64,000 nt of DNA. Source: Chromatium okenii (GTDB lineage Bacteria > Pseudomonadota > Gammaproteobacteria > Chromatiales > Chromatiaceae). Each line of letters starts with the position of its first letter. The first letter of the stretch is position 1. The notes below the pieces were generated by a model. It searched no databases, was not told where the DNA came from, and saw only the letters and a program-made list of their open reading frames with translations. Made by a program: the position numbers and the translations under genes. Shown here piece by piece: positions 18,089 to 28,039 of this stretch. Where the stretch lies: contig NZ_NRRQ01000003.1 of assembly GCF_016583745.1 (NCBI RefSeq), positions 62,001-126,000 on the forward strand. Reading direction: 5' to 3'.

Positions 18089-18922
18089 CTAGCGATTCAT
18101 CGTGAATGCCAGCCGCACATTGCTGGCAACTAAACCGTTATCTTTTTGATCACTTTCGTTAATATAAAACTCCAACACGGTTTCCCGATTGGCAAGCATA
18201 TCTTCATTCACATCTTCTGCTAACTCGTTGATATGACAAAACACGCTGGCATAAGGCGACAACGCATCACGCGGATCAGTAATCCACAAATTGGGTGAAA
18301 TATGATCCATGATGCGCAAAAAGCCGTAGCCTTTATCAGCAAACCATTTGGTACACACGCCGCGCACACAGGAGCCAGCTTTACCCCATTCATTGCGCGG
18401 TTCATAGTTGATCGGCAATAAATCAGGAATCACAAATCCTGAATAATAGGCATCAACTTCTTGCTGAAGCTGGCGCGACACGTTCTTAAATCCAATCAAT
18501 TCCACGCGGCAGCCGGTATTTTGCAATGCCTCAACGACCTGTAAAAAATCACCGTCGCCAGTCACCAATAACACTTGATCCAGTTTATTGGCCTGTAACA
18601 TGGCATCAACTGCCATATCTAAATCCGCATTGGCTTTGGTGGTGACATTACCCATCTCATCGGTATAGCGCCGCACTAATTTAACGGTAATCTTCCACCC
18701 AAAATCACGCACCATCTGTTGATACGTCTGCGCTTTCTTGCGATATTCAATATCTTCTTTAGCGCGTTCGGCATCAAAAGCCATGTAAGTATTTAATCGT
18801 TGTAAAGTACCGCCTTCGCGGGCAGCAAAACGCCGCAGCACGTCATAACGCATTTGATAGCCGCCGTTATAACGGACATTTTCAGCATCAACAAAGACAC
18901 CAACCCGAACATTTGCACTCAA
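18089..18922 (-). CDS. NYN-domain (LabA/DUF88) putative RNase with cold-shock-like tail
   Basis: This 277-residue protein has an N-terminal NYN (PIN-like) domain (about 5-165). The acidic residues that bind metal are present: D12 in VGVFVDAENV, D100 and D102 in KANADLDMAVDAM, and D123/D125 in LLVTGDGDFLQVVEAL. The C-terminal part (about 190-270) resembles a cold-shock OB fold, with CTKWFADKGYGFLRI and SVFCHINEL, the usual K-W-F-N-x-x-K-G-F-G-F pattern and a F-x-H strand. The combination suggests an RNase that binds structured RNA or single strands; the target is unknown. It lies between acs and pilB on the same strand, separated from both by hairpins. Confidence 0.85.
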   Translation of the reverse strand: MSANVRVGVFVDAENVRYNGGYQMRYDVLRRFAAREGGTLQRLNTYMAFDAERAKEDIEYRKKAQTYQQMVRDFGWKITVKLVRRYTDEMGNVTTKANADLDMAVDAMLQANKLDQVLLVTGDGDFLQVVEALQNTGCRVELIGFKNVSRQLQQEVDAYYSGFVIPDLLPINYEPRNEWGKAGSCVRGVCTKWFADKGYGFLRIMDHISPNLWITDPRDALSPYASVFCHINELAEDVNEDMLANRETVLEFYINESDQKDNGLVASNVRLAFTMNR

Positions 18923-18967
18923 AATAGCAACTCCAATCGTTCATTCAATTTGTAACAAAGAATCATC

Positions 18968-19006
18968 AAGACGCTGCCGCCGTAATAAAGATGACGGCAG
19001 CATCTT
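18968..19006 (-). terminator. Hairpin after acs
   Basis: AAGACGCTGCCG (18968-18979) and CGGCAGCATCTT (18995-19006) form a 12-bp stem with one G-U pair, 6 nt past the acs stop. The sequence beyond is only moderately T-rich, so termination is likely but not certain. Confidence 0.55.
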
Positions 19007-19012
19007 GCGCGG

Positions 19013-20959
19013 TTATTGATTCGCGCGGTTTTCAATCAAATCAGTGACCACTGCTGGGTCTGCCAGCGTAGAAATATCACCGAGTGAATCAATTTCATTG
19101 GCGGCAATTTTGCGCAAAATCCGCCGCATAATTTTACCGGAGCGCGTCTTCGGCAAACCCGGTGCCCATTGAATAATATCGACAATCGCAATCGGGCCAA
19201 TTTCAGTGCGCACCAGCGTCACCAATTCCTTTTTCAGCGCGTCAGTCGGTTCGATGTCCGCCATCAAGGTGACGTAGGCATAAATGCCTTGTCCTTTCAA
19301 ATCATGCGGATAGCCAACCACTGCGGCTTCGGCAACCTGCGGATGCAAGACCAGCGCCGATTCAATTTCTGCCGTGCCGAGGCGATGCCCAGACACGTTG
19401 AGCACGTCATCAATGCGCCCGGTGATCCAGTAATACCCGTCGTTATCGCGCCGTGCGCCGTCGCCGGTGAAGTAATAGCCGGGATATTGGCGGAAATAGG
19501 TGTCGGCAAAACGGGCGTGATCGCCGTACAGCGTCCGCATCATGCCGGGCCAAGGACGCGATAACGCCAGCGCACCTTCGCCAGCACCTTCAATCACCGT
19601 CCCTTCGGCCGGATCGACCAACGCCGGCAGCACGCCAAAGAACGGACGGGTTGCCGAGCCGGGCTTGAGCGGCGTGGCACCGGGCAGCGGCGTGATGAGA
19701 TGGCCGCCAGTTTCGGTTTGCCACCAGGTGTCCATGATCGGGCAGCGACTGTCGCCGACGATGTGGAAATACCACTCCCACGCTTCGGGATTGATCGGTT
19801 CGCCAACCGAGCCGAGCACGCGCAGCGATTGGCGCGAGGTCTTTTTCACTGGCTCTTCACCCGCCCGCATCAGCGAGCGAATCGCAGTCGGGGCGGTGTA
19901 AAAGATATTGACCTGATGTTTATCAATCACTTGCCAGAAGCGCGACATATCGGGGTAATTCGGGATGCCTTCAAACATCAGCGAGGTCGCGCCGTTCGCC
20001 AGCGGGCCATACACGATGTAGGTGTGACCCGTGACCCAGCCCACGTCAGCGGTACACCAATAGACCTCACCTTCTTGATAATCAAAGGTATATTTATGCG
20101 TCATCGCCGCATAGACCAGATAACCGCCGGTGGTGTGCTGGACGCCCTTCGGTTTTCCAGTGGAGCCGGAGGTGTACAAAATAAACAGCGGGTCTTCGGC
20201 ATCCATTTCTTCTGGCTCGCACTCGGCAGCCGCTGCCGCGATTTCCTCGTCGTACCAAATATCGCGCCCTTCCGTCCACGCCACTGCGCCACCAGTGCGC
20301 CGTACCACGACGACGGTGTCCACGCTGGGGCATTCCGCCAGCGCGGTATCGGCGTTCTTTTTCAACGGGATATGACGTCCGCCGCGCACGCTCTCATCTG
20401 ATGTGATGACCAATTTGCACGCGGAATCCAACACGCGGTCGCGCAGCGAATCCGGCGAAAAGCCACCAAAGACAATCGAATGCACCGCGCCGATGCGGGT
20501 ACAGGCCAACATCGCCACTGCCGCTTCAGGGATCATCGGCAAATAAATGCAGACGCGATCACCTTTGCCGACGCCCCGCGCTTTGAACACGTTGGCGAGT
20601 TTGCACACTTCGGCATGAAGTTCGCGGTAAGTGATTTTGCGATCCACTTCTGGATTGTCGCCTTCCCAGATGATGGCGACCTGATCGCCGCGAGTGGCGA
20701 GATGGCGATCCAAGCAGTTGTAGCTGACGTTGAGCTTGCCGCCTTCAAACCAGTTGATGTGCAAATCATCCGCTTTGAAGCTGTAATCCAGCACGTTCGT
20801 CCACGGCTGCGACCAGCTCACAAATTGATTAGCTTGCTCCGCCCAAAAACCCGCCGGATCGTCAATTGAACGTTGATACATTTCCGCATATTGCTCGGCA
20901 TTAACGTGCGCTTTTGCGGCAATCGCAGCGGGTACGGCATACAGTTTTTCTTCTGACAT
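19013..20959 (-). CDS. acs: Acetyl-CoA synthetase
   Basis: Acs activates acetate to acetyl-CoA through acetyl-AMP, allowing growth on or scavenging of acetate. The 648-residue ANL enzyme has the P-loop [14 protein letters not shown], the core [21 protein letters not shown], the hinge [15 protein letters not shown], and the C-terminal [15 protein letters not shown], whose lysine K609 is the residue regulated by acetylation in this family. The length is standard. Upstream, beyond a repeat element, are a DEDDh exonuclease and a CBS/DUF294 protein, a set often found with acs in proteobacteria and thought to be regulatory. Confidence 0.97.
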   Translation of the reverse strand: MSEEKLYAVPAAIAAKAHVNAEQYAEMYQRSIDDPAGFWAEQANQFVSWSQPWTNVLDYSFKADDLHINWFEGGKLNVSYNCLDRHLATRGDQVAIIWEGDNPEVDRKITYRELHAEVCKLANVFKARGVGKGDRVCIYLPMIPEAAVAMLACTRIGAVHSIVFGGFSPDSLRDRVLDSACKLVITSDESVRGGRHIPLKKNADTALAECPSVDTVVVVRRTGGAVAWTEGRDIWYDEEIAAAAAECEPEEMDAEDPLFILYTSGSTGKPKGVQHTTGGYLVYAAMTHKYTFDYQEGEVYWCTADVGWVTGHTYIVYGPLANGATSLMFEGIPNYPDMSRFWQVIDKHQVNIFYTAPTAIRSLMRAGEEPVKKTSRQSLRVLGSVGEPINPEAWEWYFHIVGDSRCPIMDTWWQTETGGHLITPLPGATPLKPGSATRPFFGVLPALVDPAEGTVIEGAGEGALALSRPWPGMMRTLYGDHARFADTYFRQYPGYYFTGDGARRDNDGYYWITGRIDDVLNVSGHRLGTAEIESALVLHPQVAEAAVVGYPHDLKGQGIYAYVTLMADIEPTDALKKELVTLVRTEIGPIAIVDIIQWAPGLPKTRSGKIMRRILRKIAANEIDSLGDISTLADPAVVTDLIENRANQ

Positions 20960-21024
20960 CTGTTTATTTTCCTCGTGGTGGTAGTGACTAAAAAAAAGCG
21001 CAATTCATTCAATCTCGCGCCGCT

Positions 21025-21090
21025 AAAAAAAAGTTGTCAATTGACGGTAACAACGCTGTTTTTTACTGACAACTGCAAACTGACAACTTT
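21025..21090. repeat. 66-base GTTGTCA palindromic element, exonuclease-acs gap
   Basis: An A-run plus GTTGTCAATTGACGGT, then AACAACGCTGTTTTTTACTG, ending with AAACTGACAACTTTATTT. It is a close copy of 9187-9261, with outer ends that are inverted repeats. It fills the gap between the exonuclease 3' end and the acs start. Confidence 0.8.
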
Positions 21091-21096
21091 ATTTAT

Positions 21097-21774
21097 TCAA
21101 CATAAAAATTCTGCCAACCGCAGCGCCCGTCCGTCCGCCCGATGCGCAGCCTGCGCTAAAAACAATTCGGCCGCAGCCAACGCATCACTCAGCGCATTGT
21201 GGGCAGCGTAGCGCGGCAGATTGTAATGATGACCGAGCGCGTGGAGACGTAAATCCGACACTTTGAACGGAATTTGCCGCCGTTCAAACGTCCGCAGCGC
21301 CAGCGCCTGCGTGTCCACAATCCGCAGCGGCAAACCGCAGCCCCACAATTGGCGACACGCCGTGCTTAAAAACCGCTGCTCAATGCTGGCGTGATGCGCA
21401 ATCAACACCTTGCCCGCCAGCACCGGCAACAATTCGCTCAACACATCGCCCAGCTCGCCGCCCCGCGCCGCTTGATCGTCAGTGATGTGATGAATCACCG
21501 CGCTGGCTTCGGGAATCGAGCGATCAATCCGCACCACGCGATGTCGCGCCGTCGCCAACTCAATTTGCATGGCGTGTAGCATCACATAACCGACACTCAA
21601 AATCAGATCACGGCGCGGGTCTAAGCCGGTGGTTTCCAAATCCAACGCCACATAATCGACCGTTCGATAATCGCTGCGCGGCGACACCAGCGGCTGCTCC
21701 AAATACTCGCGCAGCGCCCCGGGTGCAACGCGCCGCCGCCACCATCGCCGTTGCCAGTCGCAGAATACTGGCAT
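21097..21774 (-). CDS. DEDDh 3'-5' exonuclease (DnaQ-like)
   Basis: This 225-residue protein carries the DnaQ exonuclease fold: D45 and E47 in YVALDLETTGLD, an Asp region near 120-135 (VLIAHHASIEQRFL, with an unusual HHA-S where an Asp is common), and the general-base H192 with D197 in AAHNALSDALAAAEL. It would remove 3' nucleotides from DNA or RNA. It is not the replicative epsilon subunit by context: it overlaps the CBS/DUF294 gene by one base (TGATG) and precedes acs. That triplet is frequent in proteobacteria, where the exonuclease is thought to work with the DUF294 protein. Confidence 0.88.
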   Translation of the reverse strand: MPVFCDWQRRWWRRRVAPGALREYLEQPLVSPRSDYRTVDYVALDLETTGLDPRRDLILSVGYVMLHAMQIELATARHRVVRIDRSIPEASAVIHHITDDQAARGGELGDVLSELLPVLAGKVLIAHHASIEQRFLSTACRQLWGCGLPLRIVDTQALALRTFERRQIPFKVSDLRLHALGHHYNLPRYAAHNALSDALAAAELFLAQAAHRADGRALRLAEFLC

Positions 21775-23633
21775 CAGCTAAATTTCCCCGCTTGATAGCG
21801 TTGCCCCAACGCCTCCTGCATCGCGTTAATCAACACAAACGCCTCCTTCAAATGCCCGCGTTCCAGCGGCGACAACGCATCTGGTGACACAAAATTATCC
21901 GCCTTCTGCCCGGCGCGGAGCTGTTGGGCTTGATGGCGGATGCGCAAAGTGCCAATGAATTCTAGCGCGTCGCCGAGATTGGCTGCGCCATCACGACTCA
22001 ACGCGCCACACTCCGCTGCTGCTTTGAGCCGCTCGCTGGTGTTGATTTCAGGAATGCCGGCGGCGAGCGCCGAGACTCGCGCTAAATCAATAATCGGAAC
22101 GATGCCGCGATGTTTGATGTCAAAGGTGTGATCGTGATCGCCGCCCTGAATCAAAACGATATTGCGGAAAAAACCCAACGGCGGGCGATTTTTCAGCGCG
22201 TTGGCGGTGAGATACGCGAGGAACAATTGATTAGAACGCGATTGTTCCAGCAGCTTATCCTGCAAACCGGCGTACAAATTGGCGGGATCGTGCAGCGGGC
22301 GTAAATCAAAAAAGACGCTCGACAACATCAGCGCCAGCGGATCGGGCTGACGAATCCAATTCATAAAATAACGCTGCCACACCCGCAGCGGCTGCCGCCA
22401 TTTCGCCGTCGAAGCCATCACCTCGCCGGGGCAATAGACGAAGCCGCAGGCATTCAGCCCGTCATTCACGAATTTCGCCAGCGCCGCAAAATAAACATCA
22501 TCTTCTGGCTGCATCTCGTCTGCCACTAGCAGCGCGTTATCTTGATCGGAATGCGAGGACTGCTCGCGCCGCGCTTGTGAACCGCCGACCAGCCACGCAT
22601 ACGGCACCGGCGCTGCGCCGAGCGCCAATTCCGCCAATTCCAACAGGCGCAAAGTCAACGCATCAGTAATGGCGCTGATCGCTTGCCCGACGGCATTGGC
22701 AGTCGCGCCGCCGCTGATTAAATGCACCTGCAATTCCGCCAACTTGGCGCTAATCTGCGCCAGCGCCGTCACCGAGCTGGCGCGGTGAATGTCACCGACG
22801 AGATAGACGGAATTGGTGCTTTGAAAGCGCGTTAAATCGGTAGACGACAGCAGCCCAGCGACGCGCCCGCCATCCAGCACCGGCAAATGGTGTACGTTTA
22901 AGCGCGTCATGGTCATCAGGGCTTGAAATCCCAGCGTATCCATATCAACGGTTTGCAGCGTTCGCGTCATAATCGCGCTCACCGGCTGCGACGTGGGCAA
23001 CTCGGCGGCGATGCAGCGACTGCGCAGATCGCGGTCAGTCACCATCCCCACCAACTGCTCGCCGTCCATGATGAGCAATGACGAGACATGCTGCGCCGAC
23101 ATGATTTGCGCCGCAGCGCGGATACTGAGTTCCGGCGGGGCGGTGATGGGATCGCGGCGAATCATGTCGCGCACCGGCACCGTCATCAGCCCGGTGCCGG
23201 TGGCAGGTGCGGCGACCATGACATCCAGCGCCCGGCGCAGCCGATGCGCGGCTGAGGGTTCAAAATAGGCGGCACAAGCGGGATGATCGCGGCACAATTG
23301 CGCCAGATCGCTACACGGCAGCGTATAAACCAGCGTATCCTCTGCCGTCACGCCGGGTGCGGCGGGTGCGGCATCGCGGCAAGCGTGAGCGTAGAGATCG
23401 CCTTCCGCCAACTTGCCGAGCAATTCGCCTTGTGCATCATGCAGTTCGACTGCGCCCTTGCGCAAAATGTAGAGTGCTGGCGCGGCAGCATCAGGTGGTG
23501 GAAACGGCGAACCGCGGCGGAAATAGCGCACCGTCAATTGCTTGGGCAAGCGGGCAAGCGCCGCGGGGGGGAGTTGATCGAACGGCGGGTGATTGGCTAA
23601 AAAATCCTGAATTTCGATCAGTTCAATGTCCAT
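21774..23633 (-). CDS. Cyclic-nucleotide-like/CBS/DUF294 nucleotidyltransferase
   Basis: This 619-residue protein combines a cNMP-binding-like N-terminal domain (about 20-130), a pair of CBS domains (about 155-275) that usually bind adenine nucleotides, and a DUF294 nucleotidyltransferase domain with the GlnD-like motif GGSQARREQSSHSDQDNAL at 350-368, followed by a DUF294 C-terminal helical part (about 470-610). The G-S plus D-x-D pattern is intact, suggesting an active nucleotidyl transfer. The ATG at 23633 (MDIELIEIQDFL) is preferred; the frame extends 48 codons into the divergent heme oxygenase gene. A role as an energy- or nitrogen-sensing regulator of acs is plausible but unproven. Confidence 0.88.
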   Translation of the reverse strand: MDIELIEIQDFLANHPPFDQLPPAALARLPKQLTVRYFRRGSPFPPPDAAAPALYILRKGAVELHDAQGELLGKLAEGDLYAHACRDAAPAAPGVTAEDTLVYTLPCSDLAQLCRDHPACAAYFEPSAAHRLRRALDVMVAAPATGTGLMTVPVRDMIRRDPITAPPELSIRAAAQIMSAQHVSSLLIMDGEQLVGMVTDRDLRSRCIAAELPTSQPVSAIMTRTLQTVDMDTLGFQALMTMTRLNVHHLPVLDGGRVAGLLSSTDLTRFQSTNSVYLVGDIHRASSVTALAQISAKLAELQVHLISGGATANAVGQAISAITDALTLRLLELAELALGAAPVPYAWLVGGSQARREQSSHSDQDNALLVADEMQPEDDVYFAALAKFVNDGLNACGFVYCPGEVMASTAKWRQPLRVWQRYFMNWIRQPDPLALMLSSVFFDLRPLHDPANLYAGLQDKLLEQSRSNQLFLAYLTANALKNRPPLGFFRNIVLIQGGDHDHTFDIKHRGIVPIIDLARVSALAAGIPEINTSERLKAAAECGALSRDGAANLGDALEFIGTLRIRHQAQQLRAGQKADNFVSPDALSPLERGHLKEAFVLINAMQEALGQRYQAGKFS

Positions 23634-23679
23634 TGATTGGCTAACCCCAAGTAATGACAGATTAAGGAGCAGTTTAACA

Positions 23680-24294
23680 TTGCAATCACTTGAGAAAAAC
23701 TTAATTGTTGCGCTGCGCCATGCTACTGCGGCGGCGCATGAATCAATTGAGCAATTACCCATCATGTGCCGCATCATGTCGGCGACAGTAACGCGCCTTG
23801 ACTATTATTATTATCTATTGGTGTTGCGTGAATTGTATACGCCATTGGAAGCAGCGTTGTATACGACCGTTGCTGCTGATATACAGACACGACTTGGAGT
23901 GCGCCCAAAATTACCAGCATTGCTGGCTGACTTGAATGAACAAGCGGCACTGAATACCGAGGAACAGAATGCAAGTGCTGAACTGCGCAAACATGTTTTA
24001 TTAGCTCCAGCAATGCAAGATGTGAATCATTTGGTTGGCAGTTTTTACGTTTTAGAAGGCGCGACACTGGGCGGACGCATTATTGCACGTCATTTGCAAA
24101 AAGTATTGGGCGCTGAATTAGGCGGAGCACGGTTTTTAGATTTTCATGGCGAACACACTTCCGCAGTGTGGAAACAATTTGCTGGCGCTCTGGATGATTT
24201 ATGCGGCGAAGGCTATTTAGAACCCAACGCGGTGATTAACGGCGCATTGGCAACGTTTGCTGATTTATATCAGCAATTGGCGCAGTGTGAGTGA
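23680..24294 (+). CDS. Biliverdin-producing heme oxygenase
   Basis: This 204-residue protein matches the bacterial heme oxygenase/BphO family, which opens heme to biliverdin, iron and carbon monoxide. The proximal heme ligand is likely H20 in LRHATAAAHESIEQL, and the distal helix motif is YVLEGATLGG (123-132). A TTG at 23680 is taken as start because AAGGAG lies 10 nt upstream; the frame extends 18 codons further into the promoter region. No bacteriophytochrome, the usual user of biliverdin, is in the window. It is divergent from the CBS gene and 10 nt ahead of an aminotransferase-like gene, an unusual pairing. Confidence 0.85.
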   Translation: MQSLEKNLIVALRHATAAAHESIEQLPIMCRIMSATVTRLDYYYYLLVLRELYTPLEAALYTTVAADIQTRLGVRPKLPALLADLNEQAALNTEEQNASAELRKHVLLAPAMQDVNHLVGSFYVLEGATLGGRIIARHLQKVLGAELGGARFLDFHGEHTSAVWKQFAGALDDLCGEGYLEPNAVINGALATFADLYQQLAQCE

Positions 24295-24304
24295 GGTTAA
24301 AACA

Positions 24305-25525
24305 GTGACCACAACCGCCCGTTATGATGCTGCGCAATTTCCTAAACCCAGTTTACCTGCGCTTCCGGTATTATCGTCATTAAAATTAAATCGAACCGCA
24401 TCAAATACGATACCAGCAGGAGTGTTAACCTGTACTCATCGCGTTCATCTTTACAGCGGACGCTACGCGATTTTTCTGGCGTTACAATGCGCGAACATTG
24501 GTGCTGGAGATCGCATTTTAGTACCGGCATATCATTGTCTGGCGATGATAGAACCGTTACGGTTATCCGGTGTTGAGCCAGTGTATTATCCGCTCAATGC
24601 TGATTTATCTGTGACTGTGACAGAACTTTCAAAGCGGATTGATCAAAACGTTAAAGCAATTATTGTTGTACATTATTTTGGATTTCCACAAAACTTTCAA
24701 GCAATTCGCCATCTTGCAGACCAATATCATTTGATCATGTTAGAAGATTGTGCTCATACCTGCTTTGGGCAGAAAGAAGGAATTGGCGTTGGTCATTTAG
24801 GTGATTATGCAATTGCCAGCACGATGAAATTTTATCCCAGCGTTCACGGCGGGATACTTGCATCTGCGCACCATGAACTTAAAACCGATGGTCTAAAACA
24901 GCCTTCTTTTGCGGTAGAAGTGAAAACATTGATCAATGGTTTAGAGCTTGCGCACCAATACGGGCGTCTCGCTTATTTTGGTAAGTTATTAAAAATGATT
25001 GCTTGGTTAAAGCTGCTGGTGTTCAAACTCAAATCTCCGAGCACCAACAAGGTTATTTCAGCAAATAAAACCAATCAAAACCCTCCTCCTGAATATGCAA
25101 TGTCTCCAGCTTGGCTGGGTTGCCAAGCCTCGCGGGTGAGTCAGTTTTTCATGCAGCAGACTCGAATTAACGATCTCGTGCAAATGCGCCAAGCGCATTA
25201 TGATCAGTTTTTGGCTGCGTTACAGAATCGCAGCGACTGTCGTCCGCTTTATCCCATCAGGACACCTGAAAGTGTTCCACAAGTGTTCCCGCTGTATGTG
25301 AATAATTGCCTACCTGTTTTTGTGCAACTTAAAAAACAAGGTGTTCCTATTATTCGTTTTGGTGAATTTCTTGATGATGCGGTCACTGGCAACACTTGTC
25401 AGGTTAGCTTGGATTATGCTGAACACGTTTTGCAGTTTCCATGTCACCAGAGTTTAAGTAAGGTTGAAGTGAAATGGATCATTGCGCGTTTGATCCTTGC
25501 TTTAGATGCAAATAGCGACATTTAG
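24305..25525 (+). CDS. DegT/DnrJ/EryC1/StrS-like aminotransferase family protein
   Basis: This 406-residue protein has the fold-type I PLP layout of the DegT family: LYSGRYAIFLAL (phosphate region), LVPAYHCLAMIEPL, the Asp motif LEDCAHTCFG (146-155) and a lysine K175 in STMKFYPSVHGG, spaced as in family members with the S-x-x-K-x-x-P-x-x-x-G-G pattern. That lysine, rather than the FYPSK position, would carry PLP. A GTG at 24305 follows GAGG by 8 nt and is the best start. It precedes two FemAB/GNAT-like genes, suggesting a small cluster that builds or decorates a surface sugar or lipid. Base composition is AT-rich against the neighbouring core. Confidence 0.78.
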   Translation: MTTTARYDAAQFPKPSLPALPVLSSLKLNRTASNTIPAGVLTCTHRVHLYSGRYAIFLALQCANIGAGDRILVPAYHCLAMIEPLRLSGVEPVYYPLNADLSVTVTELSKRIDQNVKAIIVVHYFGFPQNFQAIRHLADQYHLIMLEDCAHTCFGQKEGIGVGHLGDYAIASTMKFYPSVHGGILASAHHELKTDGLKQPSFAVEVKTLINGLELAHQYGRLAYFGKLLKMIAWLKLLVFKLKSPSTNKVISANKTNQNPPPEYAMSPAWLGCQASRVSQFFMQQTRINDLVQMRQAHYDQFLAALQNRSDCRPLYPIRTPESVPQVFPLYVNNCLPVFVQLKKQGVPIIRFGEFLDDAVTGNTCQVSLDYAEHVLQFPCHQSLSKVEVKWIIARLILALDANSDI

Positions 25526-25549
25526 TGACACTTAAACTGGAATAATAGA

Positions 25550-26599
25550 ATGTTAGAATGGACATTGCTTCCGATACAAAATTTTGAAGCGTATCGCCAA
25601 GAATGGGACGCACTTAACAAATCCTACTACGGATCGGCGTTACTTGAATCACGGTTTGTTACGTTGCTCATTCGCCACTTTGGAACGTCAAAAGTTAAAC
25701 TAGCGATAGGTCGACAGGATCAAGCAATTGTTGTGATGACATTACTTGAACCGAATGTGTGGGGCACAGTGTGGTCAACTTTTCAGCCTGCGCAAGCGCC
25801 ACTTGGTTTATGGTTGGTTACACCAACCTTGAATCAAGAAACTGTCGCTCAATCACTAATGGCTGCGCTTCCTTGGACTGTTGGTTTATTAGGGATAACG
25901 CAGCAAGATCCAAATTTTGTTCCAAGACCAGCGCACACTTCCTGTTTACGAACATTAGATTATATTCACACAGCTCGAATTTGTACGACAGCTTGTTTTA
26001 CAGAGTATTGGGCGGCTCGCGGTAAAAATTTGCGCCACAATTTGAAACGGCAGCGGAACCGGTTAGAACGCGAAGGTATTGTGTTACGTTTAGATGTCTG
26101 TCAACAACCTGAACTCATTGTTGAGACTATTAATGATTATGGTCGCTTAGAAAGCGTTGGCTGGAAAAGTGTGTCTGGTACTGCAATTTCTGCACACAAT
26201 CAACAGGGTGCTTTTTATACGGAATTGTTAAAAAATTATGCAGAAACAGGAGATGCAGTTGTTTATCGCTATTTTTATGGTGATCGCGTTGTTGCTTGTG
26301 ATTTATGTATTACCGGTTATGGTGTTATCAACTGGCTTAAAACAACCTATGACGAAAATGAAACCACATCCTCACCTGCTGCATTATTACGTCAGGAGTC
26401 GTTTGAGCAGATATTTTCAAATCCACTTATAGAATCTATTGAGTTTTATGGTTCGGTAATGGATTGGCATACGAAGTGGTCTGATGAGATTCGCACAACG
26501 TATCATATCAACGTGTACCGTTGGGCATGGTTAGCTAAATTACATGATAGGTATAAAGATGTTAAAAATAAGTTACTGTTTGAAGCTACTGAACGATGA
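25550..26599 (+). CDS. FemAB/GNAT-like acyltransferase (BioF2-like)
   Basis: This 349-residue protein has the shape of the FemAB-type or BioF2-like GNAT family. The core runs FTEYWAARGKNLRHNLKRQRNRLEREG (residues about 147-175; the KNLRHNLKR turn is typical), then INDYGRLESVGWKS, GAFYTELLKNYAETGDAVVYRYFYGDRVVACDLCI and WLKTTYDENE. Such proteins transfer an acyl or aminoacyl group to sugars or peptides; the substrate is unknown. It is separated by 24 nt from the aminotransferase gene and is followed by a second, distantly related member. The ATG at 25550 is a clear start. Confidence 0.75.
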   Translation: MLEWTLLPIQNFEAYRQEWDALNKSYYGSALLESRFVTLLIRHFGTSKVKLAIGRQDQAIVVMTLLEPNVWGTVWSTFQPAQAPLGLWLVTPTLNQETVAQSLMAALPWTVGLLGITQQDPNFVPRPAHTSCLRTLDYIHTARICTTACFTEYWAARGKNLRHNLKRQRNRLEREGIVLRLDVCQQPELIVETINDYGRLESVGWKSVSGTAISAHNQQGAFYTELLKNYAETGDAVVYRYFYGDRVVACDLCITGYGVINWLKTTYDENETTSSPAALLRQESFEQIFSNPLIESIEFYGSVMDWHTKWSDEIRTTYHINVYRWAWLAKLHDRYKDVKNKLLFEATER

Positions 26600-26795
26600 T
26601 ACTTGCTGAAAAATGGGTGTTACATATGATCAATTTAGACTGAGGAAACACCGATTTATTTAGTAAGCGACCGTACTCTGGTTAGTCCCGCTACATGCTA
26701 TTTAATCAATGCTTCCTTGAGTATTTCGTCACCCTTTACTGAAAAAAGCGTATCAAGCAAGAAACCTAATACATAAAAAAATAAGGTAAATCTGA

Positions 26796-27890
26796 TTGTT
26801 TGCACAATTCAGCAGCATTTTTAGTCACTCACTTGCTGATTTACCAAATCAAGCACAGCTACTACTTGCCCGCTCGGAACAGAACAGTTTTGATCTTGGC
26901 TTTGATTGGTTTGTGCTGTTGGCTGACATGGCTTTAGATGCAGATGACCAAATCAGAATTTACGTCACTTATTCTGATGACACTCAACATCACGTTCAGT
27001 GTGTGTTGCCGCTTAAATATAAAACTGCATCACGCGAGCTTTTTGCACTAACGAATTTTTATACGTCACTTTATGCTCCAGCACTTGTGCACACTAACGC
27101 GCTTGCCATCATGGTTGCTTGCTTTTCGGCAATTCGCCATGACACTTCCGCTTGGCATTCGCTCCGCTTACAACCGCTTGCTTATGATACAAATGAATAC
27201 GCGCAGATTAAAACTGCATTGCATCAGGCTGGATGGTTAGTTTTTGAATTTTTCTGCTTTGGTAATTGGTATCTTCCGATTGTCACCACGAACTATGATC
27301 TCGTGCTTGCAACTTTTCCATCACGAGTGAAAAGCACGCTGAAACGGAAACGAAAACAGTTTTTAACGATTGCCAATGGTTGTTTAAGTATCACCACCGG
27401 CGGTGTGCATTTAGAACAAGCTATTCAAGAATATGAATGCGTCTATAACGCAAGTTGGAAAAAACCAGAACCTTATCCAGAGTTTATTCCAGCATTGATT
27501 CGGTTGTGTGCCCAACGCGGTTGGTTACGTTTGGGATTAGCCTATATTGATGGCGAAATTGCTGCCGCACAGATTTGGATTGTGTGTTATGGACGCGCTG
27601 CAATTTATAAATTGGCTTATGATGCACGCTTTGAGCACTATTCAGTCGGCACGTTATTGACCGATCATTTAATGCGTTATGTCATTGAAGTCGATCACGT
27701 TAGCGAAGTTGATTATTTGATTGGTGACGATCCCTATAAACGTGATTGGATGACGCATCGCCGTGAACGCTGGGGATTGATTGCGTATAATCCGCGCACC
27801 GTATTGGGTATATTGGGTGCGCTTGGACAATTCACTGGACATCTGTTAAAGCAACTTTCGCATTGGTTATCACAGTTTCGTGCGCATTGA
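26796..27890 (+). CDS. GNAT/FemAB-like acyltransferase, second member
   Basis: This 364-residue protein resembles its neighbour in architecture: LATFPSRVKSTLKRKRKQFL (about 171-190) parallels the KNLRHNLKR segment, followed by EYECVYNASWKKPEPYPEF, the strand LRLGLAYIDGEIAAAQIWIV and YKLAYDARFEHYSVGTLL, a GNAT-like acetyl-CoA region. The substrate is unknown. A TTG at 26796 is the inferred start, with AAGG 9 nt upstream; no ATG fits. A 196-base gap without any visible gene separates it from the upstream family member. The gene is AT-rich like the three before it. Confidence 0.72.
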   Translation: MFAQFSSIFSHSLADLPNQAQLLLARSEQNSFDLGFDWFVLLADMALDADDQIRIYVTYSDDTQHHVQCVLPLKYKTASRELFALTNFYTSLYAPALVHTNALAIMVACFSAIRHDTSAWHSLRLQPLAYDTNEYAQIKTALHQAGWLVFEFFCFGNWYLPIVTTNYDLVLATFPSRVKSTLKRKRKQFLTIANGCLSITTGGVHLEQAIQEYECVYNASWKKPEPYPEFIPALIRLCAQRGWLRLGLAYIDGEIAAAQIWIVCYGRAAIYKLAYDARFEHYSVGTLLTDHLMRYVIEVDHVSEVDYLIGDDPYKRDWMTHRRERWGLIAYNPRTVLGILGALGQFTGHLLKQLSHWLSQFRAH

Positions 27891-28039
27891 CTGCTAAAAC
27901 AGATTCAGTCTGGTTGCAGTTTCAATTGCACAGTCGCAGTCGCGCAGTAGACTCCTGTGACCTTGTGCAGAATTCACTCACTATGATACGATTCCGACCC
28001 TTTTACTCACACAGTCGTTGACGCGCAGGAATTCTCATT

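Noticed and set aside
26600-26795. A small gene between the two GNAT/FemAB-like genes
   Set aside because: The 196 bases have only very short frames without recognisable product; nothing else is seen.
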